From Agrocybe praecox (lineage: Eukaryota > Basidiomycota > Agaricomycetes > Agaricales > Agrocybaceae): a stretch of 64,000 nt of DNA. The notes under the pieces were generated by a model. That model was not told where the DNA came from. It made no database searches and saw only the letters and a program-made list of their open reading frames with translations. The stretch lies in assembly GCA_964017145.1 (NCBI GenBank), contig OZ024841.1, positions 3,906,001 to 3,970,000 of the forward strand, read 5' to 3'. Position 1 is the first letter of the stretch. Each line of letters begins with the position of its first letter. Positions 49,743-63,089 of this stretch are shown in pieces. The position numbers and the translations under genes are program-made.

Positions 49743-50087
49743 GCTTATTGTCGATTCTTTACACGTACGATGGCGTCTCATTTGTATACATGTACTGATA
49801 TTTTCTTGTCTTTTTACGATCAGGACGAAAATCTTTGATACCCTGCATAATTCACGTTTTGCACCTATTTTTATTCAGGTGACACTTTTAGGTTCCATGA
49901 CATAGCGCGTAGGTGCTCCCTGTACTCGGATTTTGAATTTTCGCCCACACAATACATCCATTTGACGGAAAAAATTTCGACTGATCACTTCCGTGGGCCT
50001 CGTTATCGAGAAGTTCGTGTTCATCGACATCTCCAGCGGTGATAAAATGAGCATTCTGAAACCTAGGAATCGTTGTCTCGACGCCCC
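49743..50087. other. Intergenic, LCL3 to F-box gene
   Basis: Nothing recognised; it probably holds the LCL3 terminator and the F-box gene promoter. Confidence 0.4.
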
Positions 50088-51280
50088 ATGTCGTACCCGA
50101 GCGAAAATCCACGACTCCCTGTCGAAATTCTGGGACATATTCTTTCCGATGTTGACTTTAAAACCCTCAAAGCATGTTCATTGACGTCTCGTGTGTTCTA
50201 TCTGGTTGCCAGAAGCTTCATCTTTGAAAGCGCGACCATCACTTTTGGCGGTTCTAGCCACAGGCCTTCTACAAAATTCCTGGATTTTCTTACACAGGCC
50301 GAAGAGAGCAACATTGCCTCGACTATCGCCACTTTATGCCTTGCAGAGGCCCCCTCGTCATTACCTTTACCTGCCAATCGTCTCGATTTGCATTGGTTAG
50401 GAATCGCAGAGCAGCTAACAAAATTACTTCCAAAACTAACCCGATTGCACCATCTCATAATCAGATCATCCTTTTTTTCAGATTGGACATCGCTCTGCAG
50501 TGGACTTCGCCCGGTTCTCCTCCAGTTCATCCGTGTTCATGCCCTTCAACACGTTGAATTGCACTACGTCGGCCTTTCTAGAGGCGAGTTACTCGACCTG
50601 GCCTGGATCCGTGAAGTCACTTTGGTGGGGGTATACGAGGCTTCCAAGCAAGTTTGTACTAGAACAAATCCTCTGTCGCAGCACGAAGAAGCGTCATTGC
50701 TTCGGAATCTTTCGATAACTCTAAAAAATCCAGTAGGGGCCCAATTCATCTTCGAGCTCGCCGACGCAACTAGGAATAATCTTATATCGCTTCGGTGGTT
50801 GACGAGCCCTTACCTCGGTATGTGCTTGCTTTATGCAATATGTATACCCGTTTACCAAAACTTCGAATATCAACCTTCCGGTCGATAGCTTCTCAAGACC
50901 CTTACTTCGAAAGACTGGACCTCCCAGCGCTCTCTTCCCTCACCCACCTCGAAATTTCACTTCCTTTCACCAAATCGTTCTTGGCCAAATTGTCTCGTCT
51001 GTTGGACTCTTATCCCGCAGAACACCTTCAAGTTTTAGAGATAGTAATTGACTGCGAAGCCCTTCCGGGCGAAGAAACTGTTTTAACCTGGGATTGGCAA
51101 CGCTTCATTGCTGTTCTTACTCGTATGACCGCGGCATCTTTGACGCGCGTCAAAGTGCGGTGTAAGCAGCAAATCGTACCGAAATGTCGAAAGAGACCGG
51201 ACAATAGCTTGTCCTCGAAAGCGCTCTCCATCTTCCGGGCACATCTTCTTTTGGTTATGGGCCTCCAGGTCGAAGGATAA
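50088..51280 (+). CDS. F-box protein with leucine-rich C-terminal part
   Basis: Exons 50088-50817 and 50889-51280 close to 373 aa. The F-box lies at the N-terminus (LPVEILGHILSDVDFKTLKACSLTSRVF). It is followed by irregular leucine-rich segments (LTKLLPKLTRLHHLIIRSS, LPALSSLTHLEISLP, HLQVLEIVIDCEALP) typical of agaric F-box proteins that may form a solenoid. Members serve as substrate adaptors of SCF ubiquitin ligases, with targets unknown in most cases. The ATG at 50088 puts the F-box about 10 residues from the start. The final residues look normal and no defect was seen. Confidence 0.82.
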
Positions 51281-51629
51281 CTTTAACTTTGGAAATTAAT
51301 GCGCATTAATGATCAGGCTCACGTCACTGTCTCAAGGCCTTCATCTTCTTAACGATTTATTACACTCGCCTATGGCATCCTCAATCTCGATCTTTCTCAG
51401 TGTCTCTTTGGTGGCTTTCTAATATTACTCTGTACCTGTTGTTTGCCATAGTATACCTATAAGGGCAAGGAATTAATATAAGATGAATTTGCTTTCATGC
51501 TTTCCTTGCGTAAATTGATGTTGACTTTACCTTCAAGCCAATGAATTAAGCCAAACAAACGATCCGTTTTCATTTTGTCTTCGCAAGTTAACAACTACAT
51601 AGTGTTCGACGTTCGTCTCGATTTTTAAT
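51281..51629. other. Intergenic, convergent genes
   Basis: No gene seen. The region separates the converging F-box and esterase genes. Confidence 0.4.
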
Positions 51630-52763
51630 CTAACTCAACCAAGTCGTCCACCTGTTTTTCTTTCCCTCGATAACTTGCGCAATCTCCCTTGCCACAATAC
51701 GATCGGCTTGCTCGCTTGGGTGGAGCTCGTCGAACCTACAAAATAAACAGAGTCATACGATGAGAGTCAAGTATAGAAGCTTTGCGTTGTGTACGCACCA
51801 TAGGAAGCTATCCCTGTCTGTACCTTTCGCGATGGTACAACTGCCTGTGTCGCTCGTGGACTCGTTTAGTTCGAAAACGCATGCTTGTACGGCTCCTGTA
51901 ATGTTGAGGGGCGCCGTGCCGTTCAAATACAATGACGGATGTGCGAACATGTCGGCGAAAAGACTGTGTGAGTCGAATATTCCTGTACAAAACATAATTA
52001 ATTCTCGTGCACGGGCAACCTGGACTACAGTGAGTACGAACCAATGTGTGCACCTGGTAATGTCGGCGCTAGAGCTTGCAACATAAGCTTCGATAACGCA
52101 TTTCCGGACAACACCAGCTCCTTCGTGAACACGCTCCACTCGGTGGTATTGCGCTGCGCGGTCCAATAGCGTGCAGGGTACGATGTGGGGGCATAGAGAG
52201 GCACGGTCTCAAGTGGGATCATCTATAATTAATAGAAAGGTCAAGGTCATAGCCCTCGCAGATAAAATAGACCAATTACTCACGTTCTGGAATAAAAAGT
52301 TTCTTGCACCACTTTTAAAAAGAACCTTAACCCAGTTAACCATGCATTCCATTACGTCTACTAAACTGGCGTCGTCACTTCCAGTCAGCAACGCGTTTGA
52401 TCCTACGTCGTTCGTTCCGAGCCAGAGCGTGTAGAGGGTCTCGTCCGGCTTCAAGGTAGTTTTTCCAGGTCCTTTGGTGCTTGTGGAGTCAAAGTAAGTG
52501 GGAAGTTGACTTTCAAATAAAGACGGGAAAGGTCGGAAGGTCAGATTATTTGAACAAGTTGCTCCAGACCTTGCGAAAGGAAAGAGGTCAACATGAGCAA
52601 ATCCAGAGGCATACACAGGCCATTGGGTTCCCCCGTTGGAAACGATGACTGTGTCAGTGTAACTATCGCCAAAGGTGACGAGGTTTTTTATTTGACCAGG
52701 ATGAAATCCGGCACCGAGAGTGTTAGCTACGGCAGAAAGTAGGACGGCGGCAGGTAATAACAT
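51630..52763 (-). CDS. Secreted GDSL esterase (CE16-type acetylesterase), copy 1
   Basis: Exons 52763-52284, 52222-52042, 51982-51799 and 51735-51630 close to 316 aa. A signal peptide opens the protein (LLPAAVLLSAVANTLGA). Catalytic marks: Ser in VTFGDSYTD, oxyanion residues in the Gly of SGATCSNN and in LWLGTNDVG, and the Asp/His pair in FDELHPSEQADR near the C-terminus. CE16 enzymes release acetyl groups from hemicellulose sugars outside the cell. Several N-glycosylation sites (NGTA, NITG, NEST) fit secretion. The paralogue at 56.5-57.6 kb has the same intron positions. Confidence 0.88.
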
Positions 52764-55709
52764 TATGGTGAGTGCCAGATGTTGAGAATTGTTGCCAGTA
52801 TCAGTGTGAAGGCGATGGCTTCTATTTAACTGATATTTGTGCTCCTCTTAATACCCGACTAGAATTTGATATTTCTATATAACCTCCTTCCAGCTCTCGT
52901 GATCATGATCTCGTTCCTTATTCTGAATTATTGCATCATTGCGACACATGGATTCCCCCGGCCCCATGGGGTCTGATCATAAGGTCGTGTAAATTGAGCA
53001 TACAGAACCTCTCGAGCCCACCGTTAATAAAACAGGGCTCAACGAGGTTTACCGAGCACTTGAAATGTCGACATAAAAAGATTGCGTGGAAGATATTTTG
53101 CATAATGAGATAAATATGGAGTCTTTACGTGGCAGGAGAAGATCAGGCGGGTTATATTTAACTGCGGTCCGAGTATTTGCCGTCAATCGAATATTATTGC
53201 CATTGAGCATAACAGTAAGGTTCCTCACCCCCTAAAATACCCTGACAAGGAAACTTTGCTTACTAATTTTCTGCCTTTGTTTGCATTTGCTCTAGATGTC
53301 GGCCCCATGCCAAACTCTTACTGACCCTCCTCAGAGTCCTCACCTAATAATTCGAGAGTTTTCTGCCTTTGTTTATATTTGGTGTGAGTGCTGTGGACAA
53401 GCTACTCCCGGATGGCTTGCCGCTTTAGCCTTTCAGACGCCGCTTATTATTATTATTAAGTTTCGATGTTAGATCGTTCAACTTCTACTTGACTTCTCTA
53501 ATGTAGTCTCGAATGAATGTTATGCTGCTGCGGCTGCTTTGTGCGTTATATCTTGGTTCCATGCTTTACACGGCTCCTGTTCATATCCTCCAAATTTCTA
53601 CTGCTATCTTTTACGTTTTCGGACAGCCCCCGCCTCTGCTGACAGCTCCCACTTACTGGGGAACAAAGTGAGAATTGAGGACCACCACTATCTCTCGTTA
53701 CAAGGGCATTGTTGGATAATTGGGCATATTTTTTTCGACAGTGTATTCCATGACTTGTGCAGACATTGCGTCGGGATGACTTTTAAAGTTTTATAGTTGA
53801 AGAATTTTTTTGAATTTACATAAATAATCTGTGCAGAATCAGATGAATTCTCAGATTTTCCTAATTCTCTTATTCACATGTAGTCTCAATAAGGATGTAC
53901 ATACTTACATCTATTGGGCCAGCAAGCCATATGATGCCGAGGGCGTCCCCTAGTTTCTCAATGGCACCGAAATAACATATCAGAAAAATTTATACACACG
54001 AGAGCAAACCAAACCTAAAGAACGCGCACCCACTGAACTGTGAACACATCCAAGACGCGTCTTTTGTGTCATGTGATAGCAATATCATGACCACGTGCTG
54101 ATCTGATAGACAGTTGTCAACTTGTCATTAAATATTTCAACCCATACCTTTTCGATCCACCAAGTTGGTTCACAGGGAATTCCAACAATAACCCGTAGAC
54201 CCCTCAAAACCCATAGATTTTGCCCTAAAAGTTTCCATATCTATGTCACATCCCAGGGAATATTCTATCATGACATTGTGTCATAAAACACCTTTTGAGG
54301 TAGCTTATGCGTTCAAAATGAAAGAAGAATACCAATCCATATGCCCGAATGCCCCCAACGCGCGTGAGAACATTCAAATCAAGGATTAAGACCACGTCGG
54401 CAACACTTTTACTCGCATATATGGGTCATGCTATAACAAAAAACTCTCCATTTATGATTCATTGTCTTGTGCCAAAGATTTGTTTCCTCTCAATATTTAT
54501 ATTTCTTTTTTTAGCATATCCTTCATAGCCCATGACCTTCATGACCCATACTCTTGGCCATCCACCGATGAGTATGGGTTAAGAGGGAGACAACTGTACT
54601 GTACTGAAGTCTAACTTTCTCGACGTTTATTTTACTTTGCGCACTTACTGCGAGTGTAGCGCTGTTAGGGCTTGAACCAGCAGACTCATATATAGCTCTG
54701 ACACGCTGGCAATACTCGGCATCGGCAATTCAACAATTTACTTGTCCGCTTTTGGCTGCTTTTAGCTTATTTCTCGATTTTTAAAAAGCTACTAGCAAAA
54801 TAAAGAAGGTAATAGGATTTCCTATTATTTCACCGACGAACCAACTTTTTCCTTTCGAGCACCTGGGTTTCTGAGCTTGTTACGTTAACGGCTTTAGCCG
54901 CCTTTCTAAGTTGCACAACCCCAAAAAAGTAAAGTGTGAAAATACTGATGGGCCTCGGATGGATAGTTAACTCTAATTTCGGAACTACATGTCTTCAATC
55001 TCCGCATACTACCCCTCCAACTCCGCTAAGTGCCTAGAGCAGCCGTAATTCCACAAGGTTCGTACGTACATGCTTCTAGCCCGCCTTCTAAACGACCCTT
55101 ACTGATCAGCGACCAGACGCGAGACTAATCGCTACTTGTGTAGAACTTAGGGCGAATAGGCAGTTCCAAGCCCGCTGTCTATGTCTATTCTTATTCTTAC
55201 TCTTAGTCTATTATTATCCATTAGGCGCGCATGGCTCCCCAAAAAGTACGTCCGAGAAGAGGGATAAAAGCATTTGCATGCGTATATACACCGTCTACTT
55301 GAAGTATTCCAATCAATATAATATTCATACCAAACAATCGACCCAGATGTATAGTGGAGTCGGAGGGAAACAACACCGTAAGGACAGATGCAATGGAACC
55401 AGTAATAATGCTGCTAAGTGACAGTTAGCCCAGTGAATTTTACGTCTGGGGGGATGTATAACTTACTTAGTGTAATTCTTATGTTAATATGTATTTGTCT
55501 TTCAACACGCACGAGAAGCATTCAACTGAAAATGTGGTACCCAGTCTAAATACGAAGAATACCCCGTTATTTCTTATTATTATAAAAGACTTGTTCATAC
55601 AGCGGTAAGACTTAGAGTCAACCACTTCCAAGTCCCTCGAACCAAGGTGGGTTTCGACATTGTATGCCATTGATGCGCTATCTCTAATACTGTTTATGCA
55701 GCAATTACC
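52764..55709. other. 2.9 kb intergenic region
   Basis: No gene recognised. It includes the promoter of the first esterase (a TTAAATAG element near 52.82 kb on the minus strand), AT-rich stretches, a GGTTCAAGCC B-box-like sequence on the minus strand near 54.67 kb that does not fold as a tRNA, and the upstream region of the lectin gene. Confidence 0.5.
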
Positions 55710-56123
55710 ATGTCTTACAGCATCGCTTTGACGTTCTTCCAGACCAAGCCATCGACCTACTACCGCGTCGTCGAGCAAACTGTATGGAACTACGCCAATG
55801 GAGGAACGTGGTCAGAGACCGATGGCATTCACACCCTCACCATGGGTGGTAGCGGAACCTCTGGCACGATTCGATTCCGTTCTGCCGAGACTGGGCAGAG
55901 CTTCCTCGTTGCCGTCGGCGTGCACAACTACAAGCGCTGGGTCGACATCGTTCCCTATCTTCCAAATGATCAAACTGGGATGATCGTTAACCCTCAGTAC
56001 TACAACAATGGCCCTCGATCTGCTCAACGCGAAAAGCAATTGGCGACATACAGCACCGGAAACATTACTGTTACTTATACAGTTTCAGATGGAAATACCC
56101 TCGCCGCCAACATTGTTGTTTGA
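55710..56123 (+). CDS. Fungal fruit-body lectin (Agaricus bisporus lectin family)
   Basis: A single exon of 137 aa with no signal peptide, the usual length for this family. Family marks are plain: YRVVEQTVWNYANGGTWSE, HTLTMGGSGTSGTIRFRS, GVHNYKRWVDIV, and a C-terminal beta stretch ending in NIVV. Proteins of this family have an actinoporin-like beta fold, bind the T-antigen disaccharide and N-acetylglucosamine, are cytosolic and abundant in fruit bodies, and are considered defence lectins against fungus-feeding animals. No truncation is seen. An intron after the stop (GTAAGC near 56.13 kb) may lie in the 3' untranslated region. Confidence 0.93.
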   Translation: MSYSIALTFFQTKPSTYYRVVEQTVWNYANGGTWSETDGIHTLTMGGSGTSGTIRFRSAETGQSFLVAVGVHNYKRWVDIVPYLPNDQTGMIVNPQYYNNGPRSAQREKQLATYSTGNITVTYTVSDGNTLAANIVV

Positions 56124-56475
56124 AGAGGTAAGCAGTCGTTAAGCTGTTCCACGCGTATAGCTTGAAATTGACTTTTACATTGGCCCCCTATAGATCGAAT
56201 ACATACCGGGCGCTACTGTACGATGATTGACTTATATATCATCGCTACTTATATCCCACTTTCTCTATTGTTATGAATCATAAGCAAATGATAGGAACTA
56301 TCTCGGTAAAACTCTCAGATACCGTTTACAGGTCCCGGGAAGAGACTCCAAAGCAGTAGCAGCATTGCCTTTTCCTTTTTTTCCCTCGGTTAGGGCGTTA
56401 CAATCCCTCGAATCACTTTCAATATTTAGGCTCTTAACGAAAATGTTGGGCGAAAGAATGTACGTAGATTATCCT
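56124..56475. other. Intergenic, lectin to esterase 2
   Basis: Nothing recognised; the two genes converge here. Confidence 0.4.
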
Positions 56476-57599
56476 TCAACTCAACCAGGTTGTCCACTTG
56501 TTCTCATTTCCATCAATCATCTGAGCAATCTCCCTCGCCACAATACGATCCGCTTGCTCGCTTGGGTGAAGTTCGTCAAACCTATTATGTGAAAATATTA
56601 AACAATGTCAAAATTTAGGTTGCACAACACATACCATAAAAAACTGTCTCGGTCAGTACCGTGTGCAACGGTACATACGTTGGTAGATTCGTTCAACTCA
56701 AATACGCATGAGTTGACGGCGCCGGTAACATTAAGAGGCGCAGTCCCATTCAAGTACAATGATGGATTTGCGAACATGTCCGCGAAGAGACCATGTGAGT
56801 CGAATAATCCTGTACGTAAAAGTTACTATATATAACCTCATGCAGTAGAGTGATGTATAGGCGCTTACCTATGTGAGCACCTGGAAGAGTAGGTGCTAGT
56901 GCTTGTAGCATAACCTTCGATAACGCGTTTCCGGAAAGAACGAGTTCTTTCATAAAAACACTCCATTCCGTTGTGTTCCGCTCTGTATTCCAGAAACGAT
57001 TGGGATAGGAGTCTGGCGAGTAGAGAATTACGGTCTCGAGAGGTATCATCTATGCATATTTTCTTATAAACAAGTTCGGACGAGGTTCGAGTTTTCAACT
57101 CTAAAGAACAGGCACTTACGTTCTGGAATATAAAATTCCTTGCTCCACTTTTAAAGAGTACCTCTACCCAGTTGACCATACACCCCATCACGTCTACCAA
57201 GCTCGCATGGTCACTCCCGGTCAATAAGGCATTCGCTCCCAGGTCATTTGTTCCGAGCCAAAGGGTGTAAATTGTATTCTCTGGTTTGAGTATTTTCCCA
57301 GACGTACCCGTGAAATTAAAGTACGTCGGGAGCTGGCTTTCGAATAGGGAGGGGAACGGGCGGAAAGTGATATTGTTTGAGCAAGTCGCACCAGATTTTG
57401 CGAAGGGGAAGAGGGTAACATCCGCAAAACCAGCTGCGTACACAGGCCAGGCGGTGCCTCCATCTCCAACAGAAACTATATCGCTGTAACTGTCGCCGAA
57501 AGTAACAAGATTTTTAATTTGACCAGGCCGAATTCCCGCTCCAAGAGTGTTCCTCACGGAGTACACTAGCATGAGAGCAGCTTTAAGCGAGAATATCAT
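56476..57599 (-). CDS. Secreted GDSL esterase (CE16-type acetylesterase), copy 2
   Basis: A paralogue of the 51.6-52.8 kb gene with four exons (57599-57120, 57049-56869, 56809 to about 56637, and the last to 56476). The N-terminus is a signal peptide (FSLKAALMLVYSVRNTLGA). The active-site Ser is in VTFGDSYSD, oxyanion residues are in LWLGTNDLG, and the Asp/His pair is in FDELHPSEQADR. The last residues (NKWTTWLS) match the first copy almost exactly. The two copies face the same way and bracket the lectin gene, so they probably arose by local duplication. Confidence 0.88.
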
Positions 57600-59103
57600 G
57601 TCGCTGTAGAATCGGTGTTTTGAGAGGGGAAGCGTCAGGAATGTAGTCGAAGGAAGAAGATTGAACTGTCGTTTGTCTTGTTGACCTTTTTATTTGTACC
57701 ATTCTGCGATTACCTGGAGCGTCGCGGCACCCGCGTTTCCGGACAGGTCTGGTCACAAGGCTCGATCTGACTTGAAGAAGCAACCCTTTTGCAGGATGTG
57801 GCTATACATCTGTAGTCTGTCGAAATTGCACAGTCAGAAGCCTACCTCTGATAGGATAAACTGGTGGTTCTTTATGACAATAGAAGGAAAATGTTACGAC
57901 GAAGATTAGAAAGGCAAATATAACCATAAATGACGGTCCGACTACTGCCCGGCTCAATCCCGGCTACCGAACAAATTGAGACGTGTGGTGCATAAATAAC
58001 TCGAACGATATTCAAAAATAATTCGTAGGACATAGTATGTCAGACACTACTATATATAAAGTATAAATACAACCCTGTGATTCAAACTCAAGGTTTGACA
58101 CGCTGGAGAACGCGTCGTCCAGATGTTTTTATTTTAGGACGCGCGCAATAACTTGATCATGTGATGGCGATCTTGTGGCATGCGCCGCAAAAATCAAATG
58201 TGCCGCTGACACGGCGGGAGCCGATACTATACTCTATATGGGAAGCCCGACGCTGGCGGCTGCATAAACACACGCGACCTGTATTTATCAACCTGTTTCT
58301 CGAGGAAACAGTTATCAGCGCCTGCCGTGCATGAGGCTGCGCTGAGGTACACACTTAGAGTACCCAAAGTACTCAACGGGAGAACGGAAGTAGACGAATT
58401 TTGGGACACCAATGCTGCTTCTCATTCTCATATGCAGGCATTTACTAAATTTTGAGCTCTTAGGCCTGTCTGCCGGACCTCTGGCTCTTAGCAAAGGAGT
58501 TTCCGCTAGTTCATTATTGCCGCTCGGTGATATCCAAATAACTTTAAGAAGTTTTATATGCAGATAAGTAGGACCCTGAGGGCGGTTCCGTGAGCTTCCT
58601 GTTTCATGATACCAACAATGAGAATCGGCTAAATCTGTCAAGAATATTTACAATCTCTATAACTTTACCCTATAGTAGTCTGGCCGCCCCGAGAGCTTCT
58701 CCTCATTCACGTAGTCTGAGGCCAAGCGTCTCACAGATTTTCTGTAGAATCAGCTCTTTGATCATGATCTGCGTTCAGTAATCCCACTGTCTCTAATGAT
58801 CGACATAGAATCCCGCCAACGTGCCGTATTACGTCTAGTAAGCGTTTACATCAGATTTCAAGGGATGAAACGCCCGTCGGCCTAGCAAATGGCACTTTTG
58901 ACAGTTTTTGACCGGCTTGGCAGGCTTACCAACATGACCTTGAGGACCGAGGTAACATTCAGGGTGGAATGTATAAATAGGGCCCACGATACGTCTTAGT
59001 TCTTCATCTGGTATCACCCCACTCAAACTACTACAGTCGTTGATCGACCCACAGTATCGCTCAAAGCGCAAACAAAGTTCCATATAACTTCAACTCTATT
59101 ACC
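57600..59103. other. 1.5 kb intergenic region
   Basis: No gene recognised. It contains the promoter of the second esterase at the left and the TATA box of the secreted peptide gene at the right. Confidence 0.5.
58972..58980 (+). promoter_or_regulatory. TATA box of the cysteine-rich peptide gene
   Basis: TATAAATAG, a textbook TATA element, lies 132 bp before the ATG at 59104, consistent with a highly expressed small secreted protein. Confidence 0.7.
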
Positions 59104-59510
59104 ATGCAGCTCATTCACCTCGTCACTATCACCACCCTTTTCTTCACTGGCCTCGTCGCCGCTATTCCCGGTGTCGTCGAGATGCGTGCACCTGACGTTG
59201 ACCTCGATGAACTCCTTTTGGAGAGAGGAACAAACCACTGCGCGAACATCGCCAAAATCAAGCGTCCCAACAAATACGAGAAGGAAGGGTATGTTACGCA
59301 CTTCACCTTTTCTTTAATGGCGGTTCTAATGTCTGTTTTTCCGTCTATAGTTGCACCCCTGACCGATCATTGGGATTCTTGAGTGCGCACAACTGCTTCA
59401 ACAAAGGTGGCCGGGCGTACATGTGTGTTCAAGGAGGACAGTCGTTCTGCGTACAGGGAGGATCGGCGATCAAGAAGACTGGGTATGAGAGCGGAGAATG
59501 CTTCCAGTGA
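59104..59510 (+). CDS. Small secreted six-cysteine protein
   Basis: Exons 59104-59288 and 59351-59510 close to 114 aa. The first 21 or so residues are a signal peptide (HLVTITTLFFTGLVAA). After an acidic pro-like stretch (DVDLDELLLER) the mature part has six cysteines (HCAN, CTPDR, NCFN, MCVQ, FCVQ, ECFQ), enough for three disulfides, in a Gly-rich setting. The acidic segment ending at Arg suggests Kex2-like processing. Cysteine-rich secreted peptides of this size act as effectors or antimicrobials in fungi; the role here is unknown. Confidence 0.8.
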
Positions 59511-60589
59511 TAGACTTGTTCGTATACTATACTTGTGTACAATTCAAGGCTGCGTTTGCGCTAGAACGTAAACATCTGAGTTCGAAAATGTGCGCGGAGA
59601 GCAACAATTTCCACTGACGTCGTGCCTGTGGCCCAGCTCGTTTTCCAACACCTCTCTGGTATTACATACGTTGAATATTCGGTTGAGCAAGGTGCATCTG
59701 ACCATTGCATCCATATGCTTACTACTTCCGAGCATCGTTGCCATCAGTAAGAAGTACCCTTAGCCCGTAAAGTCCGTCAATTTGTATGCTTATATGTATG
59801 TCAGCAGCTGATTGTTGATGAAACCCAATCAAACCGGACACCACACTCGGTGAAACTTTCTTCCCTTTTTGCTCTTATAAGCGCCATGGATTGACGGCCC
59901 GCTGAAGCGGGAAACGATATTATAATTCAGAGGAATGGGAGGCGTGATATAGTTTCGCTGCCGATAATAGTGGAGGAACCATGTGTAGTATCACGCATCA
60001 AAGAACACGAGACGAAGGCGCACTTCCTAGATTGTGGTTAGTTCCCTGAGAACGCCGGAAACACGATGAACCTATCGCTTTTGGAGAATATTTGCCATGA
60101 TTCTAATAATAGCATTGTTGCGCCGGCCGAGCGCTTGTTCTTTGAAAAGTACGTGGATTATTCGGATGACTATCGACGATAGACAAAACTCTCCAGAAAA
60201 AAATTAAATTATTCTCGATCGAATCAACAAGTTAAGTGGAAATCATTTCCGACTTTTCTTCTAGTTTAACGTTAGCCCAATGGTATATTTGATGATGATG
60301 AAGAGTTTTCCGGAGATTCGAACATGGTATTCTATCAGAAAAATTATCGAGGACAACGCGTTCGGGGTCCTATGGTGTCTATATACGGAGCAGAGACTTG
60401 CTGTTGTATGATAAGACATGGCAGCTAGCTTACACTGTGCCTTTTACTTTGAGGAACATTTTGCCGCTATATATAGCCATCAAGATAAGATAAAAAGAGG
60501 GGAGAAATAATGGCCGTGAACTTGAATCGAGCGCAATATTCCCATTGTATCCCAATCAGTCTACATACTTCAACATCTCTCTGCACTAC
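59511..60589. other. 1.1 kb intergenic region
   Basis: Nothing recognised apart from short frames. Confidence 0.4.
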
Positions 60590-60820
60590 GGCGTTGGAAT
60601 TTGCATTTCCCAAAAATGCTACTCTTGAAGGGAGAGCAGCGGATGAAAGCTTTATTACAGTTACAACCAGCAGCACTGGGACGTTAAGCGGGTATTACCA
60701 CTCCCTTTGGGAACAGGTCACCGGTCAACACTGGTGCTACCATGAATATTAGTTGTGGACAATACGGTCTTTCCTGGAAGTCTGCTTCCCGGGGCGTGGT
60801 TGGCGGAATAGGTTAGATGT
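60590..60820 (+). pseudogene. Partial decayed GH11 xylanase
   Basis: The stretch matches the N-terminal third of the xylanase at 62.4-63.1 kb: TVTTSSTGTLSGYYHSLWEQ corresponds to its SSTTGTSGGHYYSLWEQ region. One frame change occurs within the VNSG loop, after which GQYGLSWKSASRGVVGG follows in another frame. Both catalytic glutamates lie beyond the retained part, so no enzyme can be made. Confidence 0.7.
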
Positions 60821-61220
60821 CAAGGTCCGCTCAGTAGTAAGCGCTCAGACAGTCAACGTGATGGGTTAAAAATAACATTCTATTTCAGGACCATCACATA
60901 CGGTGTAAGTAGGAAACTCAAGTACTCAAGTACTCATGCCTTGCTCTTTACGGATGGATTATCAGCCCGCTCACCGAGTATTATATTTGCGACTCCTTTA
61001 CCATCTATGATCGGAGCGCTACAAGAGTGGGGTGATACATATGTGACGTCAGCGCGTCAGCAATCACAGATCTGAGATGACTGCACACGAAGCTGCTGGT
61101 AACCACTGGTACACAGTGCCAAACATTTTACCACCGACATGTCTCATGGCAGTCATTATTGTTCACGTTCAACGTTCAACCTCCATCGTTTCGACATTTT
61201 GAAACTCGACAAACTGCACC
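60821..61220. other. Intergenic
   Basis: Nothing recognised. Confidence 0.4.
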
Positions 61221-62173
61221 ATGAGCAAAGTACAAGATGCAGCGTCCAGTTCACCCACCCATCCTTCTATCACAGTTAGAAAGTCGGCATGGGGATATAC
61301 AGAGAAATCCGAGTCGGAGAAAGTTTCTAATACGAAAAAATGAAAACAATGCTTCCAGTTACTTCCAACCGAACTCCTACTCCACATCTTTTCGTTCCTA
61401 GAACTTAAACCATACATCATCTCGCATAGTGTATGCAAGCAATGGAACCGACTCCTTCCACTGACCGTTCTACCCGGTTCGACGCCGTCCACTGGATTTT
61501 TATCGTCAAATGATAACCTCGCCACATCTCATAGAAAGCATGGACATTATTCTCAGAGACCTTCGACCTTTCGACCGACAAGCGTATATGGATGCGCTCC
61601 ATTCTCAGTATCCTGTAATACCAAAGGAATTCCTTTTCTAGATACTGGAATGGCCAGAGCGCCTTGCTATTGGATCGGCATGGCCTGGCTTGCCATATTA
61701 ACTATCCAATACCCACTCGGATAAATTGGCTCGGTTACAGGCCACACTCTCCTCAACTCCTCGCAATCGTTCGCGGGCGTGGAACACCGGGCGCCAAATT
61801 CATACCAGCGCTCTGGCGCTCCCGTGAAATTACCAGGTGGCTCATTTTTGATCAAGATGACGATGATATCTTTGGGACGGTATTTCAGGCGTCGACTGGG
61901 AGGGGGCAAGTTCCTTGCTGCATACCCTCCCCAGACCTGGCCTCTGACGAGAGTGATTCAGATGCCGATCCACTCGATGATTATTTGATCTATCCGGATT
62001 GGATTTCCTGCCAGAAAAAGGACTTCTTGAAGCAACGCATTCCCAAACTAATGGGCATCCCTGGTGACATTGGACACGCGAAAGTTGTTCCATTTACAAA
62101 CAGTGCTGAAGCAATGCCATGTCCGCCATGGTCACAATGCCATCTTCTCATATTCCAGGCGATGCTACGTTGA
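61221..62173 (+). pseudogene. Decayed F-box protein, second copy
   Basis: An ATG at 61221 opens a 40-codon frame that ends just before the F-box. The F-box itself (LPTELLLHIFSFLELK, then SVCKQWNRLLPL) is in a different frame. Next, DRQAYMDALHSQYP and KEFLF-stop-ILEWPERLAIG show a Trp-to-stop change, then another stop after WPGLPY. The C-terminal part (GTPGAKFIPALWRSREITRW, IYPDWISCQ) is readable to 62173. It is a homologue of the 34.56-35.45 kb pseudogene but more heavily mutated. Confidence 0.72.
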
Positions 62174-62351
62174 AGTTGAGCATTGTCAAATTTTCCTTCG
62201 TCATCCATTTTCTTCATGATTTAGCGCATTTTTGTCTTCTTTATGCATTTGATATACGAGGCGTTATTTAATACACTTCTTTGGTGGTACAATTTAAGGA
62301 AATCTTATTTGAAGAGCAGATCACTACTATTTATAAATCACTTGGAGAGCA

Positions 62352-63089
<738 letters not shown>

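Noticed and set aside
54640..54725. Possible tRNA gene on the minus strand (GGTTCAAGCC)
   Set aside because: A B-box-like sequence is present but the T-arm stem does not pair and no acceptor stem or anticodon arm could be drawn.
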